64,000 nucleotides of DNA from Eurosta solidaginis (Eukaryota; Arthropoda; Insecta; Diptera; Tephritidae): positions 55,710,779-55,774,778 of the forward strand of contig NC_090319.1 in the NCBI RefSeq assembly GCF_040869045.1. Direction: 5' to 3'. The notes below the pieces were generated by a model, which was not told where the DNA came from, ran no database searches, and worked only from the letters and a program-made list of their open reading frames with translations. Below, piece by piece: positions 22,205-32,757 of this stretch (within the stretch, counting starts at the first letter, position 1; each line of letters begins with the position of its first letter). Both the position numbers and the translations under genes were made by a program.

Positions 22205-23640
22205 AGTCATTTCTGCATTGGGGTAGGTTAGGTTAGGTTGAAGTGGCTGCCTCCGCTTTCCAAGCGGAGACACACATGGGCGGTTGTGGCCCGTTGTGCT
22301 ACCACGCGGGGCCCCTATTTCCCTACTTCCGAAGATTGTTTAGGCCCCAGTGAGACTAAACCAGCGCGTTTGCCTGATGAAACGCAAGATGTCATTTGTG
22401 TGTGTAGATTCAAGCTCCGCATGACCCCCAAAGGAGTGTCTGTGGAGGCATCGGTACCTGGTTTTTAACAGTGCGGGACAGTGGCACAGATAGTGTTCTA
22501 CGCTTTCTTTCTCCTCCTCGTCCCTACAGCTGCGGCAGAAGTCATTTATCTGTAGGCTCATATAGGCACCATGAGTGCCCATGAGACAGTGACCTGTAAG
22601 AAGGCCCACTAGTGGGTTTATATAGCCCATCTGGCGTTAGCTTGATCCGTGAATAGAGATTGCAAGCAGTGCTTGCAGGTGTTTAGAGGAGGGCTGGCCC
22701 AACCAGCGGAGGTTATTGTTTGCAGGCTGGTGCCTTCCCTAGCTAGCTCATCCGCAGCGCAGTTTCCTGAGATGTTACAGTGGCCAGGAACCCATATAAT
22801 GCTCACGTTGCATTTTTCAGCTGGCTTTTTGAGGGTTTCTCTGCACTTCAATGCCACTAGTGACGAGGTGTTACTACATTGAAGGGATTGTATGGCAGCT
22901 TGGCTGTCCGAGAAAATTGAAATAGAATTGGTCACCGGCAGGTTAGGAAGATAGAGGGATGCTTCCCAGATAGCTATAAGTTCAGTTCAGCCTGAAAAAC
23001 ACTGCAGTGGTCGGGCAAGCGTAAGCTCTCGCTTAGATTGAGCATTTCTGAGAATATTCCGCTGCCGACTCCTTTGTTCAGTTTAGAGCCATCTGTAAAA
23101 ACGGAGATTTCGTGAGATCCCGGCTCCCTGCCGTTTGCCCACTCCTTCCTCTCTGGGATTCTTGTGGAAAATTTGTTGTCCCAGCAAGGGGACGGTATTG
23201 TATGGTCCAACTTTAAGAAGGTTTCGGGGACCTGCTTCAGGATCCGGGTGTGACCAAACCTGCAGTCCCTCCATGGTTCGATGGCGTTGAGCCTTGTCGC
23301 GTTGCAGGAGGCACAGTATTTTCCATATAGACCAGTGAGGAGAAGGAATAATATGGTTTCAAGAGCTTTGGTGGGAATGGAGGGAAGGGCACCGCTAGTA
23401 AGCATTGCCTCCATCCTCTGCACTCTCGTTACTTTGCTCTTGTTATATTCGATATCGAGTGCCGTCGACCATACGGTGATGGCGTCGAAGAGTATGGGTC
23501 TCACCACTGCCGTGTAGATCCAATGGACGATGCGTGGCTGGAGACACCACCTTTTTCCTATTGCCCTGCATTGGGGTAACCAACGCCGATTGGGATTACC
23601 AAGGGAGATCAAGCCTTTCATCATAATCATATTCAGCAAC
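22205..23640 (-). mobile_element. RNase H-type LINE (LOA/R1 group), 5' truncated
   Basis: The minus-strand frames encode the post-catalytic reverse-transcriptase region (VHWIYTAVVRPILFDAITVW), the start of RNase H (VFTDGSKLNKGVGSGIF) and its continuation in a second frame (IFSDSQAAIQSLQ and VSIIWVPGHCNISGN). A C-terminal zinc-knuckle-like region (CRSCRDEEEKESVEHYLCHC) follows. Three consecutive frames overlap or abut, so few mutations have accumulated. The 3' end reads CACTTCAACCTAACCTAACC, a tail resembling the insect telomere repeat. It lies just 3' of HEATR5B exon A and 5' of exon B, in the 19.7-kb intron. Confidence 0.85.
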
Positions 23641-23760
23641 CCCTGCGGGTTATGGGAGCATAGAATATACCCACAGTGGGTACGCCTGTTGTAAAAGGCG
23701 ACTTAATCCAAATCCCGTTCCTGGGTTGTGCACTAGGCTTGGCACCTGCCACGTTAAAAC
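23638..23760 (+). repeat. Family X head fragment
   Basis: CCCTGCGGGTTATGGGAGCA, then TAGAATATACCCACAGTGGG and ACGCCTGTTGTAAAAGGCGA, matching the head of the 14290 copy but with different downstream sequence. Differences between the two heads mostly keep the short stems (GTCG/CGAC becomes GTTG/CGAC). Confidence 0.6.
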
Positions 23761-24174
23761 GCGTTTCAACGAAACTTAAAAATAACTATTTTTTGCTGAT
23801 GACGACCAGGATAAACGTTTAACGGACTATGATTGGAATGACTGGAACGTCCGAACTCTTTTAAGAGATGACACCGATCCCCGGCTGTTTCGGTTGGTTT
23901 AGGATACGGATTCCGTCTATGAGAAACTAGAAAAGACATACGAAGACTGCACGCACAGTGATATTAAAAGCATGCATGGTGACTTTAGCGCCAGGGTGGG
24001 AGTTTTTTCCAACTCTGCGGAGATTTTCTCCTTCCTGTGATGTTAAATTCGGTTTTCTATGTAAATACTTTATGTGCTGGAGCGTGCTTGTCAATTCTTT
24101 TTTGGCATCACGGAAATCGCTATAAAGGTACCAGAGACCATCTCATCCGCACTTGATTCCGTCCACGTTTACAC

Positions 24175-24430
24175 CAAGGGATTGAAGGGGTTTATTAGCG
24201 CAATACAAAGCTTTATTGCTTCACGGTTTCTCAACCCAATTGGCAACCTCACCTACGCGAATGGAATCCTGTTACAAATATAAATGTATCATAAACATAT
24301 GAAGAAGGCGATTCTCTGGTGACTTCAAACTTAAATCTTTCCCGGGCCGGGCCAGTACCTTAATGGTGTTTGATACCGGAACTTACCGGATCCATATCCG
24401 GCAAAGGACCAGAAACCAACATTAATGAGA
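24175..24430 (+). repeat. Family X fragment
   Basis: Contains AAGGGGTTTATTAGCGCAA, CCAATTGGCAACCTCACC, TACCTTAATGGTG and ATCCATATCCGGCAAAGGAC. The head and tail are lost. Confidence 0.6.
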
Positions 24431-24929
24431 AGAAGATGCCATATATCCGGACAGAAAAGATGACAGACTTATAGAGCTCAATTTTTGTTTGGCAAATGAG
24501 GACTTTACTTTGTAATAGTATATTTAGTTCGAATTAACAGTTATGGGCAAGAGTTTTTCTCCGTTGGATTTTTTTTAAATTTATATCTGAAACCCATGGC
24601 TGCCAAGGCGCCATTCGCACTAAATGTTCGGTAGACCTAATCATAGAAATGAAACGTGATGGCTTTAACAGGATCGTATTGAAATACCAGCACTTGGTCG
24701 AACAAAACTTAAAACTACTTTTTTCGCCTCTTTACCAAGGGCAGCGCTAGCGTGTGCCGGCAGCTGAGAGAGATTGTGACTGGTTGTACGATCGGTATTT
24801 TCTAATGCTCAATTGAAAACGAAAAACACGTAGTCTTCATGTTGGAGCTGTGCTAAAGCTAAACAAGATTTAATGGGTTGTTCTGGTTACAATGCCTCAG
24901 TGAAGGATCGCGAAGGCGATGGAAGCGGG

Positions 24930-27745
24930 TACGTCCTTTTCATTACAACACAGCACAGTGAAGTATTTTCGATGTAGACATTGACCAGGGTATGACTTTC
25001 TAGTATTCAACCAACCAACAGCCACGGTTGGCGTGATGGAATGGCCGCAGACGATCTCGAGAACGCATATAAATCTTTTGTGGCTCCTTGCTGTTCACGC
25101 CCTAAGTCGTCCGGTAGTCTGCGCCTTAGCGCCCCCGCTACCTTCTAGCAGCCCCGCTGCTCAGCAAGCCACAACAAGTACCCGCTGCTGCTCGCGCCCC
25201 ACGGCGCCACCAACTCACACGGCTGCTCCCACTCATACCTACAATCTCCGTAGTAGAGGCGGGAGAAATGCCGAGCATCAGCCCCTGCCCCAGTCTTCTC
25301 CCCCTCTTTTCCGACAGCAATTGTGTAGGTCAGAGAAACAGACTCTTAGTCCCTACCTCCCCTTGAACCCGGCATCGACCGCAGGGACAGAGTCTTAGAA
25401 CATCAAGGCTTATCTGTCCGGTCAGGCGATGCAAACCTAGAAATCATCAACATTTACATCCCTCCTGCCACCTGTTGTCCCAGTGGATACCGCCCTAATA
25501 TCAGCGCCTTACTCACTGGCAGCAATCGCATTATCTTAGGCGATTTCAATGCCCATCACGATCTATGGCATTCAAACTTGCGGGCGGACAGTGGGAGTGA
25601 GATGTTGGCGGATTAAATAGAAGAAACGACGTTCTGCACAATAAACGGAAACGCCCCCACACGTATGGTAGGAAGCTGTCACAGTTCGCCGGATATTTCA
25701 ATCGTGAGCGCAGAACTCGTAAACTGCGTCAACTGGCAGCCGATGGTAACATTGGCATCCGCCCACCTGCCTATACTTATTGCGCTCGAGCGTACCGCCG
25801 ACTTCATCGTCACAGAAAAACGCACTTTCATAAACTTTAAAAAAGGAAAGTGGGACGAATACAAATCCTTTACAGACAACCGCTTTGCTGCCCTCCCTAT
25901 CCCGACTGATGCCCGCCAAGGGGAGCGTGCTTTCCGCAAGGTCATTGAATCCACCTCGGCACGTTTCATTCCCGCCGGTAGAATTCCCGAAATTCGTCAC
26001 CACTTCCCGGCGGAGGCCGCAAATTTAGCGTGAGAACGTGACCTTATAAGACAGCTCGATCCCGGCGACCCCAAATAAGGGAAATACACCAACGCAGCCT
26101 GGGAAACCAGCTAACATGGGAGAGTCGTATCGCCCGATATCTCTCTTATCCGCCAGTTGCGAAGACGCTTGAAGCCATTTTGCTCCCCTACTTTAAAGCA
26201 AATTTGCAGCTAGCCTGTCATCAGTATGGCTTCAGAAAACTCCATAGCACCACCACCGCGCTAAATGCCACCAGCACCCATATAAATTGCGGTTGAAATC
26301 AAAACCCCCACTACAGAACAGTACTCGTTGCGCTAGACCTATCAAAAGCTTTTGATACGGTCAACCATGGCACGTTACTGCAAGACCTGGAAGGGTCTAC
26401 CCTTCCCCCATGTCTTAAAAGGTGGACCCCAAATTATATGGTCGGCAGGCATCGGTGCAATTTAGAAATGAAACATCAAAGCCAAGAAGAATTAAACAAG
26501 GGGTACCACAGGGTGGTGTCCTATCCCCACTGTTGTTTAATTTCTACATATCTAAGCTACCTTCGCCAACAGAAGGAGTTACTATCGTTTCCTACGCCAA
26601 TGACTGCACAATAATCGCCACAGGCCCAGGCCCACAGATCGATGAGCTTTGAAACAGAATAAACGGCTACCTCCCTGATCTCTCCAGTTTTTTGGCCTCG
26701 CGAAACCTGGCATTATCACCGACTAAATCCTCCGCGACCTTATTTACAACATGGACGTCCCAAATGTCGACCATTTTGAACATCCACGTCGATGGCACTA
26801 CGCTACCGACTGTCCTACACCCCAAAATCTAGGGTGTGACGTTTGATCGGGATCTGCATTTCGGTGAGCGCGCAGCCGCAATTGTTCCGAAAATCCAGAG
26901 CCGTAATAAAATCCTCAAATCCTTTGCTGGCAGTACTTGGTGAATAGACAAAGAAACGCTCATTACCACATACAAAGCAATTGGCCAGCCGATTGCGTGC
27001 TACGCGTCCCCTATATGGTCGCCAAGCCTAAAAATTACCCACTGGAAGAAGCTACAGGCCTGCCGAAATACGGCTCACAGAATCACCATGGGCTGTCTTC
27101 TTATGTCCCCAGAACACCATCTACATAATGAGGCGAGAATACTCCACATCAGGGAGAGAAATGAGATGCTAACCAAACAATTCCTGTTGAGTACCCAGAA
27201 ACCTGGGCATCCCAACAGCCATCTGATTAATGAGCCAACACCGCCTAGGGACTTAAGGAGTCATCTCCGTAAGCATTTTGAGGAAATACGGCACCTGAGA
27301 ACTCAGCCGTATAAAGCAAAAAAACACAAGCAGGTCCTTGGTGAACTCCACAAACAGGCGTCGGACCTTTATGCCAGGAATTGCCCGGTGAATCCAGTAC
27401 TCAAAGAACAGTACGCAAAACTTGCGGAAGAGGAACGCATACTCCCCTGGGAAACACGAGTCACTCTAGCTCAACTTCGTTCTGGATACTGTAGCAGGTT
27501 AAACTCTTACCTATCCAGAATCAACCCCGACATACAAAATGTATGCCCCGCTTGCAATGTGTCCCCACATGACCCCAACCATCTCTTTAATTGTAATGTG
27601 GAACCAACGCCTCTAACACCTCTTTCATTATGGTCCACCCCTGTTGAAACAGCAAGTTTCCTTGGACTCCCGTTAGAGGATATTGATGACAATTTGTGAT
27701 CGGTCGCAGCTATTAGGTGGGGCGAAGCACTGCTACAACAACAAC
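24930..27745 (+). mobile_element. (CAA)n-tailed LINE (I/Jockey group), near full length, inactive
   Basis: Plus-strand order: a proline/threonine-rich segment (25033-25398), an endonuclease piece (IINIYIPPATCCPSG, RIILGDFNAHHDLWHS), a second endonuclease block 25665-26033, and a reverse transcriptase with VALDLSKAFDTVNHGTLL and IKQGVPQGGVLSPLLFNFYI. A C-terminal Cys-His region follows (PACNVSPHDPNHLFNCN, 27088-27699). It ends CACTGCTACAACAACAACAT. The catalytic YADD motif reads YAND (from 26593), losing an essential Asp. Several stops interrupt the frames. I place it in the I/Jockey assemblage by motifs only. Confidence 0.85.
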
Positions 27746-27749
27746 ATCA

Positions 27750-27891
27750 GAACGCATGTTTGGTTTTCATCGAAGTATTTTCGATGTAGACATTGACCAG
27801 GGTCTACATCGAAAATACTTCAATGAAAACTAAACATGCATTGACCAGGGTCTACATCGAAAATACTTCAGTGAAAACCAAACATGCGTTC
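27750..27891. repeat. 41-bp inverted repeat with 48-bp tandem duplication inside
   Basis: Arms 27750-27790 and 27851-27891 are reverse complements with two mismatches. The core GAAGTATTTTCGATGTAGA also occurs at 24959-24977, left of the LINE. Between the arms, a unit starting CATTGACCAGGGTCTACATC is repeated at 48-bp spacing. Confidence 0.85.
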
Positions 27892-28160
27892 TCGAGATTG
27901 TCTGCGGCCGTGTCATCACGCCAAGTCTTGGTATGGCGGCCGCCATTGTAGCTTGGTCCGCATACCTACAAAAAGCTGTTTTTTGCAGCGGCAAACGGTT
28001 TCCCAACACTCAAAGTGTATTTTTGCCATGTAAAGCTTCTCAGTGAAAATTCATCTGTTTTACAGATGCCGTTTGGAGTCCTGCAAATTTGTAGGAAATT
28101 TTAAAAGAAAGCACGACGCACATTGCAAGAGAATCTCGGCCAAATGTTGAAATGCGATCC
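27892..28160. repeat. Inverted LINE 5' end and SINE family 1 fragment
   Basis: 27884-27930 is the reverse complement of the head of the LINE at 25031-25069 (GGCGTGATG...GGCCGCAGAC...TCTCGAGAACGCA). 28005-28150 (plus strand) carries the SINE core: GTATTTTTGCCATG, CAGATGCCGTTTGGAGTC and GCACGACGCACATTGCAAGA. Confidence 0.65.
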
Positions 28161-28189
28161 TTGTCAATCAGCTCTTGGCAAATAAAAAA

Positions 28190-28680
28190 CATGGGTCTTA
28201 CCGATGTACAGACCCGACTGTCGTGGGAATTACTGTCTGAAATTCGGCGCCCGTGTCTATCCATCAAGGGATGGTGCAAGAAAGAAGTGGGATACGGGAA
28301 AAAAATGGTTATACTCCTACTTATCTAGACTAGGCCTGGACATTCTAAATAAATGCGCGGCATGTAGGGAGTCTCCACAATATTGCTATAATATCTTATT
28401 CAAATAATAACCAATTTTGAGGAGCTTGTGGTAGATACATTCACTGTGTACCAACAGAGGAAGTCGGTTTACGATTAGTTTTGTCGACTGCCGATAAAGA
28501 GGACTACGGGTTTTGGAGGCTACTTTACTCAATATTCTGTCGGAGATATAAGAAATTGAACTTACTGTGCTTCTTAAGCTCTTATGGAAATTAGTAATTC
28601 CATGCACATCATAGTAACCCATTGGCTCACTCAAGGGGGTTTTGGGGTTAAACCCCCTCCCCCCAAAATTTGACAACACA
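28190..28680 (+). mobile_element. LINE C-terminal fragment and unclassified repeat
   Basis: The plus-strand frame 28204-28407 contains YSYLSRLGLDILNKCAACR, like the C-terminal Cys-rich region of the LINE at 27.5 kb but diverged. 28410-28680 has no recognisable content. Confidence 0.4.
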
Positions 28681-29460
28681 CCATAAAAAAAAATTGTTTA
28701 TAAAAGATGGTACATGCATAAATATTTCTGTAAATACATGTTGTAAAATCTATGAATATTCGTGGATGTACATTGCCAATGTATGTCAACATCTACTGAT
28801 TATGTTTATAAACAAGCAGTGTGGAGATATTTCGTTAAGCTAATCGTTTATCAAAAAATTTCCACCGTTTCCGTTGAAACACTTCGAAATATTATCGATA
28901 AAGAAATTATCAAGATAAATTGCATCTCGTTTTTAACCGAAACGAAAAGCTTTCGTTAACGTTAAAAACGTTAACAAAAACGTGATACTTTAGGTTTGAA
29001 TTGTGCTGGCAATGCTATAGCCATGGTGAAGCCGTAAGGTGCGGACATACACACACAAACTCCATGTAATTTGTTTGTGTAATTCGTTGGTGGTAATGTC
29101 AAAAATACTCTGAGAAATGTTCGTACTGTCAAAATCCATGAGAAAAGTTGCAATCAGCTTGGTTAATGCTTTTACCTTTAATGACTCCGCCTCAATCAGC
29201 TTTGCCAGCATAGTTTGAAATTAATAATCAACATAAACGATTTGATTTCGTTTTGATATGGCAGAAAACGAAGCGAAATCATTTCGTTAATTTGACATTC
29301 TTAACGTTAATAAACGAAACGAAATTACTTTGTTTCGTTTATTAACGTTAATTATCGTAACGAAATGATATCGGTTCGTTGGTTAAGCACGCCTGCCTAA
29401 AAGTATGCTGTGGATATTAGCTGAGGTTTGTTTTAATTTAAAATAATTCTCCAACGATGT
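28681..29460. repeat. AT-rich segment with AACGTTAA-rich palindromes
   Basis: 28890-28990 and 29270-29370 are rich in ACGTTAA and CGAAACGAAA. A perfect 20-bp inverted repeat (TTAACGTTAATAAACGAAAC at 29301-29320 and its complement at 29332-29351) forms a strong hairpin. The two ends enclose about 280 bp, so this could be a foldback-type element. No coding similarity. Confidence 0.6.
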
Positions 29461-29462
29461 GC

Positions 29463-30415
29463 ACTTAACCAAAGAGAGTAGATTAATAAGAGGGAGCATT
29501 GTAGAGTCGTTCATTTTCCACAAAGTGGAACGGCTACACCAGGAATACACCATACGTTTTGCCCCTGTTTCGTTTTCACCATCAGAATTAAAAAAGTCAT
29601 GAGCCTGGGTATTCGCGCAATTTTAGTGATGTAAATTGCATGGCGCCAGCGCCAATGCGGTGCCAGCTCAATGGTAGCTCATTTACGCAATGACTCCAAG
29701 CGAATTTTTGACGCTACTTAGTACTGAGTGCGTAGTACATTTCACTTGCGCTATTGAGTGAAACGATTTTTGTGTGTCAGGCACGAGTTTGGTGTTATTG
29801 GCGCAATTGGCAATGATGACACTGAGCTGATGACGGTACCGCTGGTAGTTCAGATTTTGAATCATAGAAAGAATTGATGACCCATGTAAATTATTATGGC
29901 TTTGGCTATTATTGGCTGTGACTTTGAACCAAATAAATTCTGCGGACATAACAACCGGAGTCATTTTTGAGTTTTATATTTTAGATTTAATGCACAATTA
30001 ATATGGGTGTGTTTGAGCAGCCAAATAATAACAGTAGTATTGCTAAAGTGCTGCTTAGTTGATGGAATGTAGCTAATTTCCTTGTGATGATCAATAGATT
30101 GTCAACATTTCGTTCAACGAACGCGCGAAATTGCCACATCTGCTCAAATTTTCCAAGAATTTCCATTGTTGATTTAACTTAAGCTGTTATGCCAATATTT
30201 TTCAGCCAGCTTATTTCAAATCGGTAATTTTTCCAAAAGCAAAATAAATTACAGCAAAGATTACAGAGTTAAACAGCCTTCAAAAATCAACTTTGTTGAG
30301 GCGGACAGCACAGCAAAAAGTAAGGTGAATTCCTCGTACAGCTGTCCCACAATTTCCACAAAGCTTTAGAACTCTACAATGTACCATCTCATATTTAAAG
30401 AGCCTTTGACTTAAC
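29463..30415. repeat. ~950-bp repeat, copy A
   Basis: Almost identical to copy C at 31584-32534; I noticed only a 2-bp deletion and a few substitutions. It has inverted CATTGTAGAGT near both ends, so it may be a MITE. The 93-codon minus-strand open frame at 29683-29964 has no recognisable protein similarity and is shared by copy C; copy B keeps a diverged version. Confidence 0.85.
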
Positions 30416-30420
30416 CAAAA

Positions 30421-31112
30421 GCAAAGAGAGTATATTAATAAGAGGGAGCATTGTAGAGTCGTTCATATCCACAAAGTGGGACGGCTGGGCCAGGAATACA
30501 CCATACGTTTTGCCCCTGCTTCGTTTTCACCATCCGGATTAAAAAAGTCATGAGCCTGGGCATTCGCGCAATTTTAGTGATGTAAATTGCATGGCGCCAG
30601 CGCTAATGCGGTGCCAGCTCAATGGTAGCTCATTGACGCAATGACTCCAAGCGAATTTTTGACGCTAATTAGTAGTGAGTGCGTAGTACATTTCACTTGC
30701 GCTATTGTGTGAAACGACTTTTGTGTGTCAGGCACGAGTTTGGTGTTATTGGCGCTACTGGCAATGATGAAACTGAGCTGATGACGGTAGCGCTGGTAGT
30801 TCAGCTTTTGAATCAGAGAAAGAATTGATGATCCGTGTAAATTATTATGGCTTTGGCTATTTAGCGCGCAATTGCCACATCTGCTCAAATTTTTCAAGAT
30901 TTTGCATTGTTGATTTAACTTAAGCTGATATGCCAATATTTTTCAGCCAGCTTATTTCAAATAGGTAAATTTTCCAAAAGCAAAATAAATTACAACAAAG
31001 ATTACAGAGTTAAACAGCCTTAAAATATCAGCTATGTTGAGGCGGACAGCAGAGCAAAAAGTGTGGCGCAGCCGTCTACAAATTCCACAAAGTTTTACAA
31101 GTCTACAATAGG
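30421..31112. repeat. ~690-bp repeat, copy B (diverged, internally deleted)
   Basis: Same order of blocks as copies A and C but with many substitutions. About 240 bp between GGCTTTGGCTATT and the AATTGCCACATCTGC block is missing. Confidence 0.8.
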
Positions 31113-31583
31113 GGTTGTTTTTTTAAGCGAGCTGAAAAAAACGCTTCAACTAGCTAAACAGTTTCATTATGGCAGAACCATACAGATGGTTACTTTTTTT
31201 AGCTGCTTTGACATTTCTACTTCTAGCGCAGTATGTTTTTGACACTCAATCAGAGAATTACAAAAACAAAATACATGAAATGCGTGTGTTTGTTTGTATG
31301 TATGTCACCCTACGCTGTTATTTTGTTATTTTTGTTTATCTGCACATTCGTATGTTCATTTCATTCGCTCGTTCACAATAGTGCCCTATTTTTAAATATG
31401 CAACACTATCAATCAGGTCGACAATGACCTAAGCGGTTTCAACTGAAAGCGCTTAGCCAACTCAACTCGATTACTTTTTATTGTTGCTTTCCATGCAATT
31501 CGGTAAGCTAGCTAGTGTTTTAAATGAACTAGTTAGCAACGAAATACAGCTAATGTACCATCTTATAATTTTTAAAATCTTTG
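31113..31583. other. Spacer between repeats B and C
   Basis: Mostly unique within the window. It opens GGGGTTGTTTTTTTAAGCGA and ends TACCATCTTATAATTTTTAA, which resembles the repeat ends at 30380 and 32500. The short open frames at 31169 and 31233 look spurious. Confidence 0.5.
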
Positions 31584-32534
31584 ACTTAACCAAAGAGAGT
31601 AGATTAATAAGAGGGAGCATTGTAGAGTCGTTCATTTTCCACAAAGTGGAACGGCTACACCAGGAATACACCATACGTTTTGCCCGTTTCGTTTTCACCA
31701 TCAGAATTAAAAAAGTCATGAGCCTGGGTATTCGCGCAATTTTAGTGATGTAAATTGCATGGCGCCAGCGCCAATGCGGTGCCAGCTCAATGGTAGCTCA
31801 TTTACGCAATGACTCCAAGCGAATTTTTGACGCTACTTAGTACTGAGTGCGTAGTACATTTCACTTGCGCTATTGAGTGAAACGATTTTTGTGTGTCAGG
31901 CACGAGTTTGGTGTTATTGGCGCAATTGGCAATGATGACACTGAGCTGATGACGGTACCGCTGGTAGTTCAGATTTTGAATCATAGAAAGAATTGATGAC
32001 CCATGTAAATTATTATGGCTTTGGCTATTATTGGCTGTGACTTTGAACCAAATAAATTCTGCGGACATAACAACCGGAGTCATTTTTGAGTTTTATATTT
32101 TAGATTTAATGCACAATTAATATGGGTGTGTTTGAGCAGCCAAATAATAACAGTAGTATTGCTAAAGTGCTGCTTAGTTGATGGAATGTAGCTAATTTCC
32201 TTGTGATGATCAATAGATTGTCAACATTTCGTTCAACGAACGCGCGAAATTGCCACATCTGCTCAAATTTTCCAAGAATTTCCATTGTTGATTTAACTTA
32301 AGCTGTTATGCCAATATTTTTCAGCCAGCTTATTTCAAATCGGTAATTTTTCCAAAAGCAAAATAAATTACAGCAAAGATTACAGAGTTAAACAGCCTTC
32401 AAAAATCAACTTTGTTGAGGCGGACAGCACAGCAAAAAGTAAGGTGAATTCCTCGTACAGCCGTCCCACAATTTCCACAAAGCTTTAGAACTCTACAATG
32501 TACCATCTCATATTTAAAGAGTCTTTGACTTAAC
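31584..32534. repeat. ~950-bp repeat, copy C
   Basis: Near-identical to copy A 2.1 kb to the left, including the same 93-codon open frame at 31802-32083. The pair implies recent duplication or gene conversion. Confidence 0.85.
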
Positions 32535-32757
32535 GAATATTTAATTCACCATAATCCAATTCGTTCCACCAAAGCTACAATGTAGTAGTGGATAATTGAC
32601 AGTCTATAGAAAAACAGTTCTTGTCGTCGCTGCTGGTGGTCAAATTTTTTGTGCAATTAAATTTAAAAAAATGTCGAAGCGTCAGCTAGATTTGACTGAA
32701 TTTTTTTCTAAAAAACCCAAAGCAAATGATGAGCAACCATCGTGTTCCAGGAAAATA

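Noticed and set aside
29683..32083. Repeated 93-codon open frame in repeats A and C as a gene family
   Set aside because: It is identical because the repeats are nearly identical. It has no recognisable similarity, and copy B keeps only a diverged version.
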